Shown here piece by piece: positions 22,133 through 31,958 of a DNA stretch of 64,000 nt. Both the position numbers and the translations under genes were made by a program. The notes below the pieces were generated by a model. That model saw nothing but the letters and a program-made list of their open reading frames with translations. It was not told the DNA's origin and did no database searches. This DNA is from Agapanthus africanus. Lineage: Eukaryota; Streptophyta; Magnoliopsida; Asparagales; Amaryllidaceae. Numbering within the stretch: position 1 is the first letter of the stretch; each line of letters opens with the position of its first letter. Location of the stretch: NCBI GenBank assembly GCA_030015575.1, contig CM057347.1:510077176-510141175 (forward strand), written 5' to 3'.

Positions 22133-24381
22133 TGTCACTCCCCGCTTTCCGGTGTACGGGGATGGGACGCAACTGGGCCCGCTACGTATTTACTCCGAAG
22201 TAAACACGCTAAGCGTTTCTAAGCAATATAAAGTAAAAATATACACAAGAGATATGAATGTAAATGAAAAACAACTTTTATTTATTTGACAATTCTTTAC
22301 AAGTACAACTGGAAATGTAAATACATAAATAGAAATCAATGCCTAAATAATGGTATAACTGAAATGAAAAGTATATACAAGTGTCTACAGCTCTGGGTAG
22401 ATAGCAAACTGCTCCAAATCCTCAGTACCGGGCTCATTCTCCAATGAGTCCGATCCACCTGACAACATTCGAAAGAAAGAAGAAAAGGAATGTCGTCAGC
22501 GAACAATCACTCGGTAAGTCCCAAAGATAGGTAGAGATAGAATAGACAGAAAGAGAGTATGACTAGTAATGTTTGATTATAATGTTAACACAATTGTTTG
22601 TAGCTTGGTACAAATTATACCAGTATATACGAGAGGAGTCCCACTATTCCGGAGACTAAGGTATACGGAGCACAAGGAACCGTTCAGTCACGGTACAACG
22701 GCAATGGATATTCAGATTAGGTGTATTAAAGTGACCGTCTCGTACCACTTCTAACACATTCCGTACCGGTCTACCCCTTTAAAACCCCGTAATATCTTTT
22801 GTATTGATTGTATTGTTTTGTTATATATATGGTACGACTTGCCGAAACCATAATATCATGTAAATGGAATGGATATAATGGATAGACATGTAAACAGAGT
22901 ATATCCATGGTTCGGTTCGGTCGAGACAGATTGATATAGATTGAGTTCTGGAATAGACGGATTCATGTTGGAATTCAGTTATACTTGAATCATATTCAAG
23001 TTATATTAATTGTATATTTGATCGTGACTCGAACTGAGTCAGACTTTTAAACAAAATTGAAGTCCTGAATTAATTTTGATATTATCGGTAACTGCTGCAC
23101 ATGAACGACAGGATTTGTGTCTTTTTCCAAGACAATTACCGTGTTGATAACACCGTTGTTAGGTTGTCTACCTCAGATAGGCAAGCACCCATATTCTCCA
23201 GCTCCCTGAGGCTCAAGAGAACTGGTCCCGCTTAAACCTATATTTACTAGGGTCCTTATTGTAATTTAATATAACTTGAGGGGGTTTTATGTAAAAATTA
23301 TTTTGATATATTTTCAAAATACAGCTCAAGTATTTAATTATTGTGTTTAGGGTTTTCATAGATGTATATTTTATAAAAGTGAAATTTTCAAGTGAATAGA
23401 ACCTAGTTTTCATTGTATATGGTATTTTAATGAAATACTGGAATTTGTATTGAATTGTAATGGTAGTTTCATGAAATTGTGATTTCTTTGATTTAGAAAA
23501 CATGGAATATTTATAATATATTTTAAAATAGATATTTTGATAATAGTTATAAATATATATATTTAATAAAAATAAATTTTATTTATTTTTGTAGAAATCT
23601 CATTTTTTTAAAAATTGCATCAAAAATTCTATCGAGATCGAATGCTCCATGCGGAGGTTTGCATCTCACTCTACTAGGCCTGAGGATGTGCGATAAGCCG
23701 CACCATCCCGATCGGGGTTCCCCAAAATGGGTTGTAGTGGCGCAATTGTAAGGAATTTAATTAACACGCTTTTTAAAGAAACGGTTTTTGAATGTTTAAG
23801 ATATTTATTCGTAATCTCGTATTTTCCCATAAACTAGAGTCCCAAAATGTATCGCGCTATGTTAAAGATGTGTGTTGTGATGAGGTAGGACATTAGCTCG
23901 TGAGTTATCTAAAGGTAATACAAGGAAATATGTTGAATTGTGTTAAAAGTAAAATATATGGTACTTTACCGTAAAAATACGATAAAAGTTGCATAATATA
24001 TTATTTTAAGTTGAAACTTGTTCTAATATGTTTATTTATGTTTGTTAAATATGATGAGAGAATATGGTATTTTATTATTTTAAAAAAATGGAGTTTTTAA
24101 AGAAAAACGAATCGGAAGTCGGAATAACGCCGCTTCCGACGAGTTTTGAAAAGGAGAAGTTACAAAAGAGGAGGGGAGAGGGGACTTACTATATAAGAAG
24201 ATAGAGGGGGAGGTAGGGAAAGACTTTGGAACCGTCGGGACGTCGTTTCATCGCCGGATTCTTCTTGGAACGTCGCCGGAACTTCGCCTCTTGCTAACTC
24301 CACTTAAACAACTTGGGACTTGGAAATTTTATAGAGTTTTTGTAATGACATTCTGAATGAGGAGAGGCGAAATGTGGTGTG

Positions 24382-24391
24382 GTATTTATAG
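24382..24391 (-). promoter_or_regulatory. TATA box in the LTR-like insertion
   Basis: Minus strand CTATAAATAC followed downstream by a GC-rich, GA-containing leader. Identical to the TATA box of element D. Confidence 0.5.
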
Positions 24392-24734
24392 GGAAAATTA
24401 TGGTTTAGGGTAATGAAGAATAGAATTAAAATATGCATTAATATGTGGATTAATGCCCATTTTTAATTTTCTGAAAATATGCAGAGAAATCAAACAGCAT
24501 AGGAGAAGTGGGGGAGTCTAAGGGATGTTGGGGTTAATGTTTGGGGAGCATCCCCTACGGGGGGCCCGACGGTGCCGGCCGTAGGTGATAATGTCGCCGG
24601 TCCAAAACCGGTGAGTGGTGGTGAGATTTTGGCCACGTGTCCCCATCGCTTCAACTAGCCTAATGCATATGTTTGTTTAATCTGTGACTTTTCATTTTAC
24701 GTGTAGTGCACGTGTAAAGCTTTGGGTTTCTAAA

Positions 24735-24850
24735 AGATTAAAAGAAAAATCAACAAAAAGAATAATGTGGCTGGGGGGATTCGATCACATGGGCTATGTC
24801 ACTGCAGTGCAAGGCTTTACCAATGGGCTACAAGTGCTTTCTTGATGTTC
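24735..24850 (-). mobile_element. tRNA-derived SINE-like sequence 1
   Basis: The minus strand shows a polymerase III A box TAGCCCATTGG (24820-24830) and a B box GATCGAATC (24778-24786) about 33 bp apart, followed by a T-rich tail. The order and sequence align with 60130-60235 through the whole A-to-B interval and tail. Too diverged to be a functional tRNA gene. Confidence 0.45.
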
Positions 24851-24989
24851 AAAAGCAAATCACATACTTATAGCATACACAGGATTGCAAATACTCTATT
24901 TGTACATTAATTTTTAAACAATTTTCTGTACATTGAAAACAGAGATGTTAAAAAGTAAATAGTAGTTTCCAGGTCTTGTAATTTATTTT

Positions 24990-25991
24990 TTTCCTTCTCT
25001 TTTCAAGACCGGCTATATTTTTCAATGATACTCTTTTGATGGTTAGCTTTAAATACCGTTTTTTTTCATACTAGGTTTTCAGGCAAGAATATTTCTAGGT
25101 ATCCTCTACTATCCAAAGTTTCGGGGTGCGTGTAAGTGCAGTTTGTATGATATATACTTTTTGAATTTGGACTCAAGAATAGAAACTATTTTTCAGACTT
25201 ATCTTTCAATAAAGTTTTCAATACTTTCCCTTCATCTCGATTTAACTCAAGAACTGAATTCAAGATTACTTACTTCTAAAAAAATGCAAGGACGTATATT
25301 TACCAAGGTTAAACAGAAGAAGGGTTATTTTTAGGGTTTTCAACTCCTAAACCTAGGATTTAGTTATTTTCCAACGTATCAACTAAATTTTCGGAATAAA
25401 AATCTAAGTTACACTATTAGCTAACTTGCGACAAAGATTTTATATTTTTGGATTTTTATTTTTATTTTTGTGGGTTTTTTAATAAGTATGCAAATGCAAA
25501 ATATACATATGAATGCAAAGAAAGAAAGCTTACCGAGCACACCCCCAAATTTAAACTTGACAGTGGCCTCACTGTCATGCAACACGAAGAGGGTCAAAAT
25601 TGTCGGTGCTCCCCTGTTTTTTCTTTTTTTTTTGTACAAAGGAAAAAGCAAACAAAAAATATATATACACAAAAAAGCCCCCCCCCCCAATTTAAGTAAA
25701 ATAGTGTTGCACTGTTTAAGCGTTTAAACGTTCAGAGTTAAGGGGAGAGAACAGTTTCAATCTATACAAGGCTTTACACAGACCAAAAGTTAATACCAAC
25801 CATTCAAAAAATTTATCGCTATACCGCAGTGGTTGGTGAAAGAATGCGTAGAGGAAAGAGAGGAAGAATACGCGAGACCGTGTAGGGATGGAAGCGGCGT
25901 AAGGTCTCGGTAGAGGAGAAGAATGGCGGCGGGGAGAAAGAAATGGAATATGAACTTGAGGGTGAAAATGGATTGAATAAATTAGTACAAT
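24990..25991 (-). other. 3' noncoding region of element D, gag-proximal part
   Basis: About 1 kb, AT-rich, homologous to 32760-33435 of element G (shared GGTATCCTCTACTATCC, GAACTATTTTTCAGACTTAT and ACCAACCATTCAAAAA blocks). It includes a poly-C run near 25680. Short overlapping frames at 25421-25727 look like chance. Confidence 0.65.
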
Positions 25992-26543
25992 TTATAATGA
26001 TCGGAGTGTAAAAATGGATTGTACTAATTTATCAACACGTCGAGAAATGGGGTCAAACCTCTTAAGATTCATAAGAAAACATGGGCCGACCGAATTTAGT
26101 GAACCAGACGCAGGAAATGAAGGTGATACGGTGTCTTGCGAAGTGGGAACGACAGAAAGGATGGAAGGAAGTGATTGAGGAATGGTGTCGGTTAAAGGTT
26201 CAGGAGGGTGTGCACAGTTAATATAAGGGACATGATAAATTGGAAAATCCGACTCATCTAGTAAAACTGCTTCATCCTCAATGCTATACTCAAAATTCTC
26301 CTCAAAATTCAGCTCATCCATGCATTCATCATCATCAATTTCCAGACGTATATGCAGTTCGGGAAGGACGGTTAATGGTTTGGGATGATGCCTACACGGA
26401 AGTGAAAGGACATGATGAATTGGTGAGAAAAACCCATCCAAAACTATGGGTTCATCATCAAAAATATTCCCAGTGTCAATATTCTCAATCAAGTGAAAGT
26501 CAATTTTATCAGACACCTCAACAAAAGCATGGTTTTCAATCAA
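25992..26543 (-). CDS. Remnant C-terminal Gag-Pro region ORF of element D (183 residues)
   Basis: The frame is open from a stop at about 26567. There is no ATG at its start, so it is a fragment rather than a complete gene. Its place, just upstream of the ACCAACCATTC block, is where the C-terminal tail of the gag-protease ORF of element G ends (33436), and the character is similar: acidic, with no enzyme motif. It contains two imperfect internal repeats (residues about 30-60 and 90-120) sharing DE-x-VLD, P-I-x-HV and H-P-x-PLT. Function unknown. Confidence 0.45.
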   Translation of the reverse strand: MIENHAFVEVSDKIDFHLIENIDTGNIFDDEPIVLDGFFSPIHHVLSLPCRHHPKPLTVLPELHIRLEIDDDECMDELNFEENFEYSIEDEAVLLDESDFPIYHVPYINCAHPPEPLTDTIPQSLPSILSVVPTSQDTVSPSFPASGSLNSVGPCFLMNLKRFDPISRRVDKLVQSIFTLRSL

Positions 26544-26803
26544 TTCTGGTTGGAGGTGTAGAGATCAACGGAATTAGCAATGGTTTCACTTGAAATATGG
26601 ACCCTTCATAATCGGGTAAATCAAACACTATAAAGCGCACAACTTATCAAACATTCTATCTTGAATTAGTGATTCATGTGGGACACTCGATAGACTTTCG
26701 AAACCGGGGTTGTAGAATTCAATTTGAAATGGGTGGGTTTGTAAATTCTCAAATTGTCCTATTACCTCATCATACATTGGAAAATTCAGAGCCAGTTGGA
26801 ATT
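26544..26803 (-). other. Decayed element D sequence
   Basis: 260 bp without an open frame, between the D ORF remnant and the start of element F. It should join 40011 if F is removed. Confidence 0.5.
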
Positions 26804-27490
26804 TGTAGGGTGTTTTTCGTCACCCCATTGATATGGGAATACGCGTCGCTTGTCAGGCGCATTACAGAATCCCCCTGCCTAGGGTAGGCTGGGGTTTATT
26901 GATTGTGGGGATCCGAATCTCTGACAGCCACGAACTAAACTGCCGTTAATTACCCCTCGCCTTTGGAGCGAAGGAACCTCCGATTGACCGGTCAAACTGG
27001 TCATGCGAAATCAATGTGCAGTATACGCGTGTTGTGTTTTGAAGGGTCATGTGACCCACGGGCGCAGGCGCCCACGCGCCAGGCACGTGACCCGTGGGCG
27101 TCTAGTACCCATGTGCCATGCATGCATCTTTAAGAGGCTCCTCACCCCTCATTTCCCATGCACTCCACACACAAAACACGTCCCCCGTTAGAAAATTCTG
27201 CGAGGCACCCGGTAAACTCTGTGAGGCCCCCGATATATCCAAAACCCCCCAAGACACACATACGCACACTATACATTGAGTTCGCATGACCAGTTTGACC
27301 CATCAATCGGACGTTCTCTCGCTCCAAAGGTAAGGGGTAATTAACGGCAGCTTAGTCCGCGGCTGCCGGAGATTCGGATCCCCACAATAAATAAACCCCG
27401 GCCTACCCTAGGCAGGAGGAATCTGTAGTACGCCTGACAAGCGAACCGTACTCTCATCTCAATAGGGCGATGAAAAACACCCCACAGATT
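26804..27490. repeat. Large inverted repeat in element F
   Basis: Arms 26804-27007 and 27283-27490, about 80 % matching by eye, around a GC-rich loop of about 275 bp whose ends also pair partly. The arm sequence recurs in direct orientation at about 28290-28480 and 29838-29990. Read-through RNA would fold into a long hairpin. Confidence 0.8.
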
Positions 27491-27644
27491 CTAGCACACC
27501 CGGTGGGACCTTATCTCTCCTCCCATATTTCGGGTTAAACGTGCATGCGAACTCAATCAACATATATATCGATTGCCTGTACTGAAGTCATTTTTTTGTG
27601 AACAGGTTAACAAGTTTTCGGTCACAATCTCGAACTCAGCAATC

Positions 27645-28172
27645 ATGTCTCCCAAGACGAGCTTCGTTTCTGACGCGACTCCGATCCAGTACGTGGTCAA
27701 GATCAATGTCCGCGTGGTTCTCCCTGCAAGTCTCAGCCGGCAATGGGAGGAGCCACCCTGTAAATTTGGTTCCGTTATCATCTACCCGGCAGGAAGCGCT
27801 CATCTGGCGAAGGTCATGGCAAACCAGGTGGCTAAACCGGTCTCAAGAGGCAAGAGGCCGAATGTTGTGATCGCCAAGGTACCACAACCCAAACGTAAAA
27901 CAGTGTCTGAACGACTCTCTGGTGCTCCAGCTGGGGACAAGACTACCGGAACAAAGGGCATCAAATGTTGCGGACAAGCACAGGCGACGCTTCTGACAAT
28001 TGCACAATCAGGCGTATCTCCAAAGCTCTCCATCGCTCGGTCTACGGTGGCTCCCCGAAGAGTCGAAGCCTGCCAAGTGCTCAAATCAGAAAAGTTAAGG
28101 CAGAAGAGGCTCAGGTATCGAGCCAACAAGAGGGCCAGAACTCTGGCTAAATGGAATCTTGTGAGGTTCTAA
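27645..28172 (+). CDS. Hypothetical basic protein of element F (175 residues)
   Basis: Not recognised. The frame is open upstream to 27573 without ATG; the first ATG is at 27645 (MSPKTSFVSD). A pyrimidine-rich TTTTTTTGTGAACAG ends at 27604 and a donor-like AAAGGTAAGG lies at 27319-27328, so a spliced leader is possible. The middle is Lys/Pro-rich with RKTVSERLSG, a phrase like the linker of some plant gypsy Gag proteins; the last 25 residues are Arg/Lys-rich (KLRQKRLRYRANKRARTLAK), suggesting nucleic-acid binding. No zinc knuckle, protease or membrane segment. The 3' end of the ORF is copied in inverted orientation just downstream. Retroelement origin is inferred. Confidence 0.4.
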   Translation: MSPKTSFVSDATPIQYVVKINVRVVLPASLSRQWEEPPCKFGSVIIYPAGSAHLAKVMANQVAKPVSRGKRPNVVIAKVPQPKRKTVSERLSGAPAGDKTTGTKGIKCCGQAQATLLTIAQSGVSPKLSIARSTVAPRRVEACQVLKSEKLRQKRLRYRANKRARTLAKWNLVRF

Positions 28173-28266
28173 GAGCAGGATTACCCCGTGACGACGGCCA
28201 CTTTTGCCTTAACTTTTCTGATTTGAGCACTTGGCAGGCTTCGGCTCTTCGGGGAGCCACCGTAGA
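28041..28266. repeat. Inverted repeat of the ORF 3' end in element F
   Basis: Arms 28041-28107 and 28199-28266, about 90 % matching, loop of about 90 bp. The second arm is a reversed piece of the ORF at 27645-28172, showing that two oppositely oriented copies of the element met here. Confidence 0.8.
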
Positions 28267-28282
28267 TTTGGTCAACTGGGTG

Positions 28283-29836
28283 TAATTTTTTTACCCCAAT
28301 ATATGCGTCGCTTGTCAGGCGTACTATAAATTTCCCCTTCCTAGAGTAGGCAGGGGTTTATTGATTGTGGGGTTCCGAATCTCCGGCAGCCATGGACTAA
28401 GCTGCTGTTAATTACCTTTCGCCTTTGGAGCGATGGAACCTCCGATTGCCGGGTCAAACTGGTCATGCGAACTCAATGTGCGGTGTGCGTATGTGTGTCT
28501 TGGAGGGTTTTGGATATATCGTGGGCCTCGCAAAATTTACGGGGGTCTCGCTACCCGGATAGCGGGCTAGGGGTCAAGGGGGCTAGCAGCCTCCTCGCGG
28601 GGTGCGGGACAGCGTCCTGTTAGAAAAATATTTCTAACGGGGGATGTGTTTTATGTGTGGGGTGCATGGGAAATGAGGGGTGAGGAGCGTCTTAAAGACG
28701 TGTGCCAGGCGCATGGGCGCTTGGCGCCCGCGGGTCACGTTCTATGCACGTGGGCACCTGGCGCCCGTGGGTCACATGCCCTGCACGCGACCGTTGGACG
28801 CCAGTGGGTTATGTGCACGGCACGCGCCCGCTGGGTGCCCGCAGGTCACGTGCCCTACACGCGACTGCTAAGCGGTGAGCGCCCGCGGGTCATGTGCCCT
28901 GCACGCAACCGCTGGGTGCCCGCGGGTCACATGCGCGGCACGCGACCGCTGGGTGCCCGTGGGTCACGTGCACGACACGCGACTGCTGGAAACACCAGCG
29001 GAAAAGGGGCTTACCCTTTAGGCTGGGAGTTGAACTTCCAAAGGGGTTTGGAGTTGAACTCCTAACAGGGATTATGTATAGATTTGGAGTTAAACTTCTA
29101 AAAAACGTTTCGTTTATGGAGTTAAACTCCAACAGATCTTGAGTGGAGTTAAACTCCTAGAAATCTTTGATGATGGTCAGAGGGGACCCCTTTCTTCTCC
29201 GCTTTAGTACTGGATTTTCTTTTGAGCCTTGGATCTTCCCGAAATGGGATTTTTGGAAAAGGGTCTCCTTCTTCCTCCTCTCCGTTGGCTGGATTTTGAA
29301 GAGAAAGAGGGGTGAAACTAAAAAATCTTCCCTTTTGGGGATTTAATGAAAGATCCGAGTTCTCCTTTAAGAGTTTTATGGTGAAAAACGGTTTCTTTTT
29401 GGAAAAAGAGGGATTGCACTCTTGATTTAATTCAAAAAAGAAAGAAGGTTTAGAACCTTGAGGAAGGAGAAGGAGACACAAACCCTAAAATTTGAGAGAA
29501 TGAAAAATTGTGCTTTATTTTTATTTATCATGTTTGCCTTTATAGGCTACACACTTTACATATAGCCTTCTTGGGCTTTACCAAATGGCACTTGTGCCAC
29601 CCCATGCCTTATGTGCTTATTTCTTTTTGCACATAAGCCATGGGGTTTACAAAATTTTGGATTTCTGCCCATTTATTTCTAAAAATTACATTTACACTAA
29701 TTTATTGCCTCCTTTTTGGTATGGAGCTGGCCCCTTCCATGCTTGGTCTTAGGCTTGGGCTCGGGCTCGGGCCTACTTGACTTGGGGTTGACCTTGGTTT
29801 GGACTTGGTCAACTGGGGTGTAATTTTTTGACCCCA
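28283..29836. repeat. Element F tandem unit 1
   Basis: About 1.55 kb. Parts: CGTCGCTTGTCAGG arm homologue, GC-rich minisatellite (about 28700-28990), a cluster of GGAGTTAAACTCC palindromes (29025-29160), a 550-bp AT-richer part with GGGACCCCTTTCTTCTC, and a Gly/Leu-like GGGCTCGGGC stretch ending GTCAACTGGGGTGTAATTTT. No supported ORF. Homologous throughout to unit 2. Confidence 0.75.
28700..28990. repeat. GC-rich minisatellite in element F
   Basis: About seven diverged copies of a unit of roughly 40-45 bp built on CTGGGTGCCCGCGGGTCACG and CACGCGACCG. A shorter relative lies at 30125-30250. It explains several spurious frames here. Confidence 0.8.
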
Positions 29837-30275
29837 ACATACGCGTCGCTTGTCAGGCGCATTACAGATTTAGGCTGGGGTTTATTGATTGTGGGGATCC
29901 AAATCTTCGGTAGCCACGGACTAAGCTGCCGTTAATTACCCCCCGCCTTTGGAGCGAAAGAACTTTCAATTGACGGATCAAACTGGTCATGCGAACTCAA
30001 AGTGCAGTGTACGTGTGTTGTGTTTTGAAGGATTATGGGTATATCGGGGGCCTCGCAGGATTTACGGGGGTCCAAAGAGGACAGTGTTGTGGAGTGTATG
30101 TATATAAAAAAAGAGGGAAATAGCATCCAAAGGACGCGTGGGCGCCAGCGCCTCACGTGCCTAGCACGCGGGCGCTGGGCACTGGGCCTACGTGGTTGGC
30201 ACGCGGGTGCTGGGCGCCAGCGCCCTGCGTGCTTGGCACGCGGGTGCTAGGCGTCAACAGAAAAAGGGGCTTAGC
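29837..30275. repeat. Element F tandem unit 2, left part
   Basis: Starts TACGCGTCGCTTGTCAGG directly after unit 1. Ends at the insertion of G; the rest is 39129-40010. Confidence 0.75.
30257..30275. repeat. 19-bp direct repeat flanking element G, left copy
   Basis: ACAGAAAAAGGGGCTTAGC, repeated exactly at 39129-39147 on the other side of G. Much longer than the usual 5-bp target duplication of an LTR element. Confidence 0.85.
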
Positions 30276-31336
30276 TAATTGAAAACAATTTCCGGATGTG
30301 TAGTTGGAAATTGTAAAGAAATCACAACCAAAAACATTTTGACCGCAATCAATAACGGTGTCGGATGTAGCGCGTTAGTAAGTGCGGATCGTCCACAGGG
30401 AAAGTGTAATCGTTCGTGTCTTGATTTAGATGAATCAAAACTTTAAAGAAAAGAAAAGAAACAATTCATGATTTGTAAATTGAATTTCAAGAATTAGAAA
30501 AAATCTAGATCTAATAACAAGAAAACATTAAAATCAAGAAGTGTCAATTGATGATTTCCAATCCAAATATCAAGAATCGAAGTGAGGCTCGTAGGAATCG
30601 ATCGGATCTATAGATGTGATGAGATCTAGCGATTACGTATTCTTATCCTTCGATGAATTGATACTAGATCGATGATGATCGACGAGAATTAGGGATTTCT
30701 AGTGAAACTAGGGTTTCAACATTTATCCCTTGTTCCTTCGTCGATATCATTCACATTCTAGTCTCTAGTAAATTCAAGAATCGATCGTGGATCCCTAATT
30801 TCGAGCGATCACAATCAAGAAAGTATCGCAACGAAACTAGGTCGTCGATTCTTCAATTTGCTAGGGTTTACAAAACTCGTAGGACTTAAGAATCGTTTTA
30901 AGATTTGTTACATCATCATTCTATTGATCGTCTCGACTCCTTTACGAGCGGAGTTTTACTCAAACATCACAACAAGAACCACAATCACAAATTGAGATCG
31001 AATCATGATGCAAGAATTTAAAGAAAGCAAGATTAAAGAATTTCACCTTTTATTTATATCAACAATTCCGTTACAAATCGCTCAAGAACTAGAAGAGGAA
31101 GAACTCGATCGTCGATTTGGCTTCGCTCGTCTTCTTGAGTCGCGGATCGGCTTGGATCACTTGCTCGATTGAAAATCGGCTCCGCTCCTAAAAAGTTGAA
31201 GGCTTCTTGCTTGAATGGTACTCAGGATCTTGATTTTGGCTTGGATTTTGGATTTTTTGAGGCACAAGTTGTGTCACTCAACTTGTGGGTGGAAGAGGGA
31301 GAGATGAAGAACAACTCTTAACCCTAGATCTAGGCT

Positions 31337-31346
31337 CCTTTTTATA
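31337..31346 (-). promoter_or_regulatory. TATA box of the G 3' LTR
   Basis: Minus strand TATAAAAAGG, about 610 bp into the LTR. Confidence 0.6.
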
Positions 31347-31540
31347 GACCTCAAAACCCTAGATCTAGGATTTCAAATTTGAATTTTCCCTCCAAAAGTT
31401 TGTTAAAGAGAGCCTTCTAGAAATAGTTTGTTAAGCCGAGCCTTCTAGATGAGCCACGTGGAGAATCGGGAGTCTTCTGGAAGCTTGGGTAGTTGCAGGA
31501 GACACATGGAGAAAAACTGAGCTTCTGAAGCCATGAAGCC

Positions 31541-31586
31541 GCCGCGGTTCCGCGGCGCAAGCGGGCTCCCGCTGCGGAACCGCGGC
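31541..31586. other. GC-rich double palindrome in the G 3' LTR
   Basis: GCCGCGGTTCCGCGGC (31541-31556) and GCTGCGGAACCGCGGC (31571-31586) around 14 bases. Each half is itself a palindrome and the halves can pair with each other. Confidence 0.85.
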
Positions 31587-31958
31587 GCTATTGAAGCCTT
31601 GGGGCTTGATTTCTTCTGGTGTTTCTTGGGCTGACATTTGGGTCTTTTTCTGATATGTTGAATATTTTTCCCTCTAGATTGCTACCAGATCTCAAATCTT
31701 GGAGTTGGTGTATTTTTTATCAGCTCTTTTCCTAATTTTGGCTTTGTTCCTGCAATTTCCTGCACAATTTCTCGAGACAAGAGTTGCGCTATATAAGAAT
31801 GATGCGATGCCATGATAAACACTCAATTTCCCTCAGAAATGTCGGTTTTAGAGTATAACACATGTAATTTGGTATTTCAGGGATGTTTTGCTAATATGTG
31901 CAATATGAATACCGAACACTTCTAGATGAGTTTAAATGATAGGGAAATTGCCGTGTTA

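Larger units (their letters stand above)
22133..24850 (-). mobile_element. LTR-like insertion in element D, probably a solo gypsy LTR
   Basis: Interrupts the D/G homology. The lower edge TGTCACTCCCCGC is a typical LTR 3' end (minus strand GCGGGGAGTGACA). The minus strand has a TATA box at 24382-24391 and AATAAA-type signals near 22280, as expected for an LTR read leftward. No coding frame was found. The upper edge is uncertain (24650-24990): one candidate is 24850, where AAAGC follows and AAAGCG precedes the lower edge. A SINE-like sequence lies at the upper end. Confidence 0.55.
30276..31958 (-). repeat. 3' LTR of element G (1683 bp)
   Basis: On the minus strand it starts TAACACGG and ends CAATTA, where the 5' LTR has TGATACGG and CAATCA; both canonical termini are therefore mutated. 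Contains the GC-rich double palindrome (31541-31586) and a TATA box at 31337-31346. Confidence 0.88.

Noticed and set aside
24778-24830. Functional tRNA gene
   Set aside because: A and B boxes are present, but no cloverleaf with a plausible anticodon arm could be drawn and the B box is atypical.
27800-28129. 109-codon minus-strand frame opposite the F ORF
   Set aside because: Antisense shadow with worse composition than the plus-strand frame.
28700-28990. Possible CRISPR-like array
   Set aside because: The units are contiguous and diverged with no unique spacers, in a plant genome; this is a minisatellite.
28646-29065. 139-codon frame in the GC-rich part of F
   Set aside because: It is a translation of the minisatellite; unit periodicity explains the open frame.
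29932-30156. 74-codon frame and other small frames of 60-80 codons throughout the window
   Set aside because: Frequency and composition are as expected by chance in AT-rich or repeat DNA; none has a recognisable motif.
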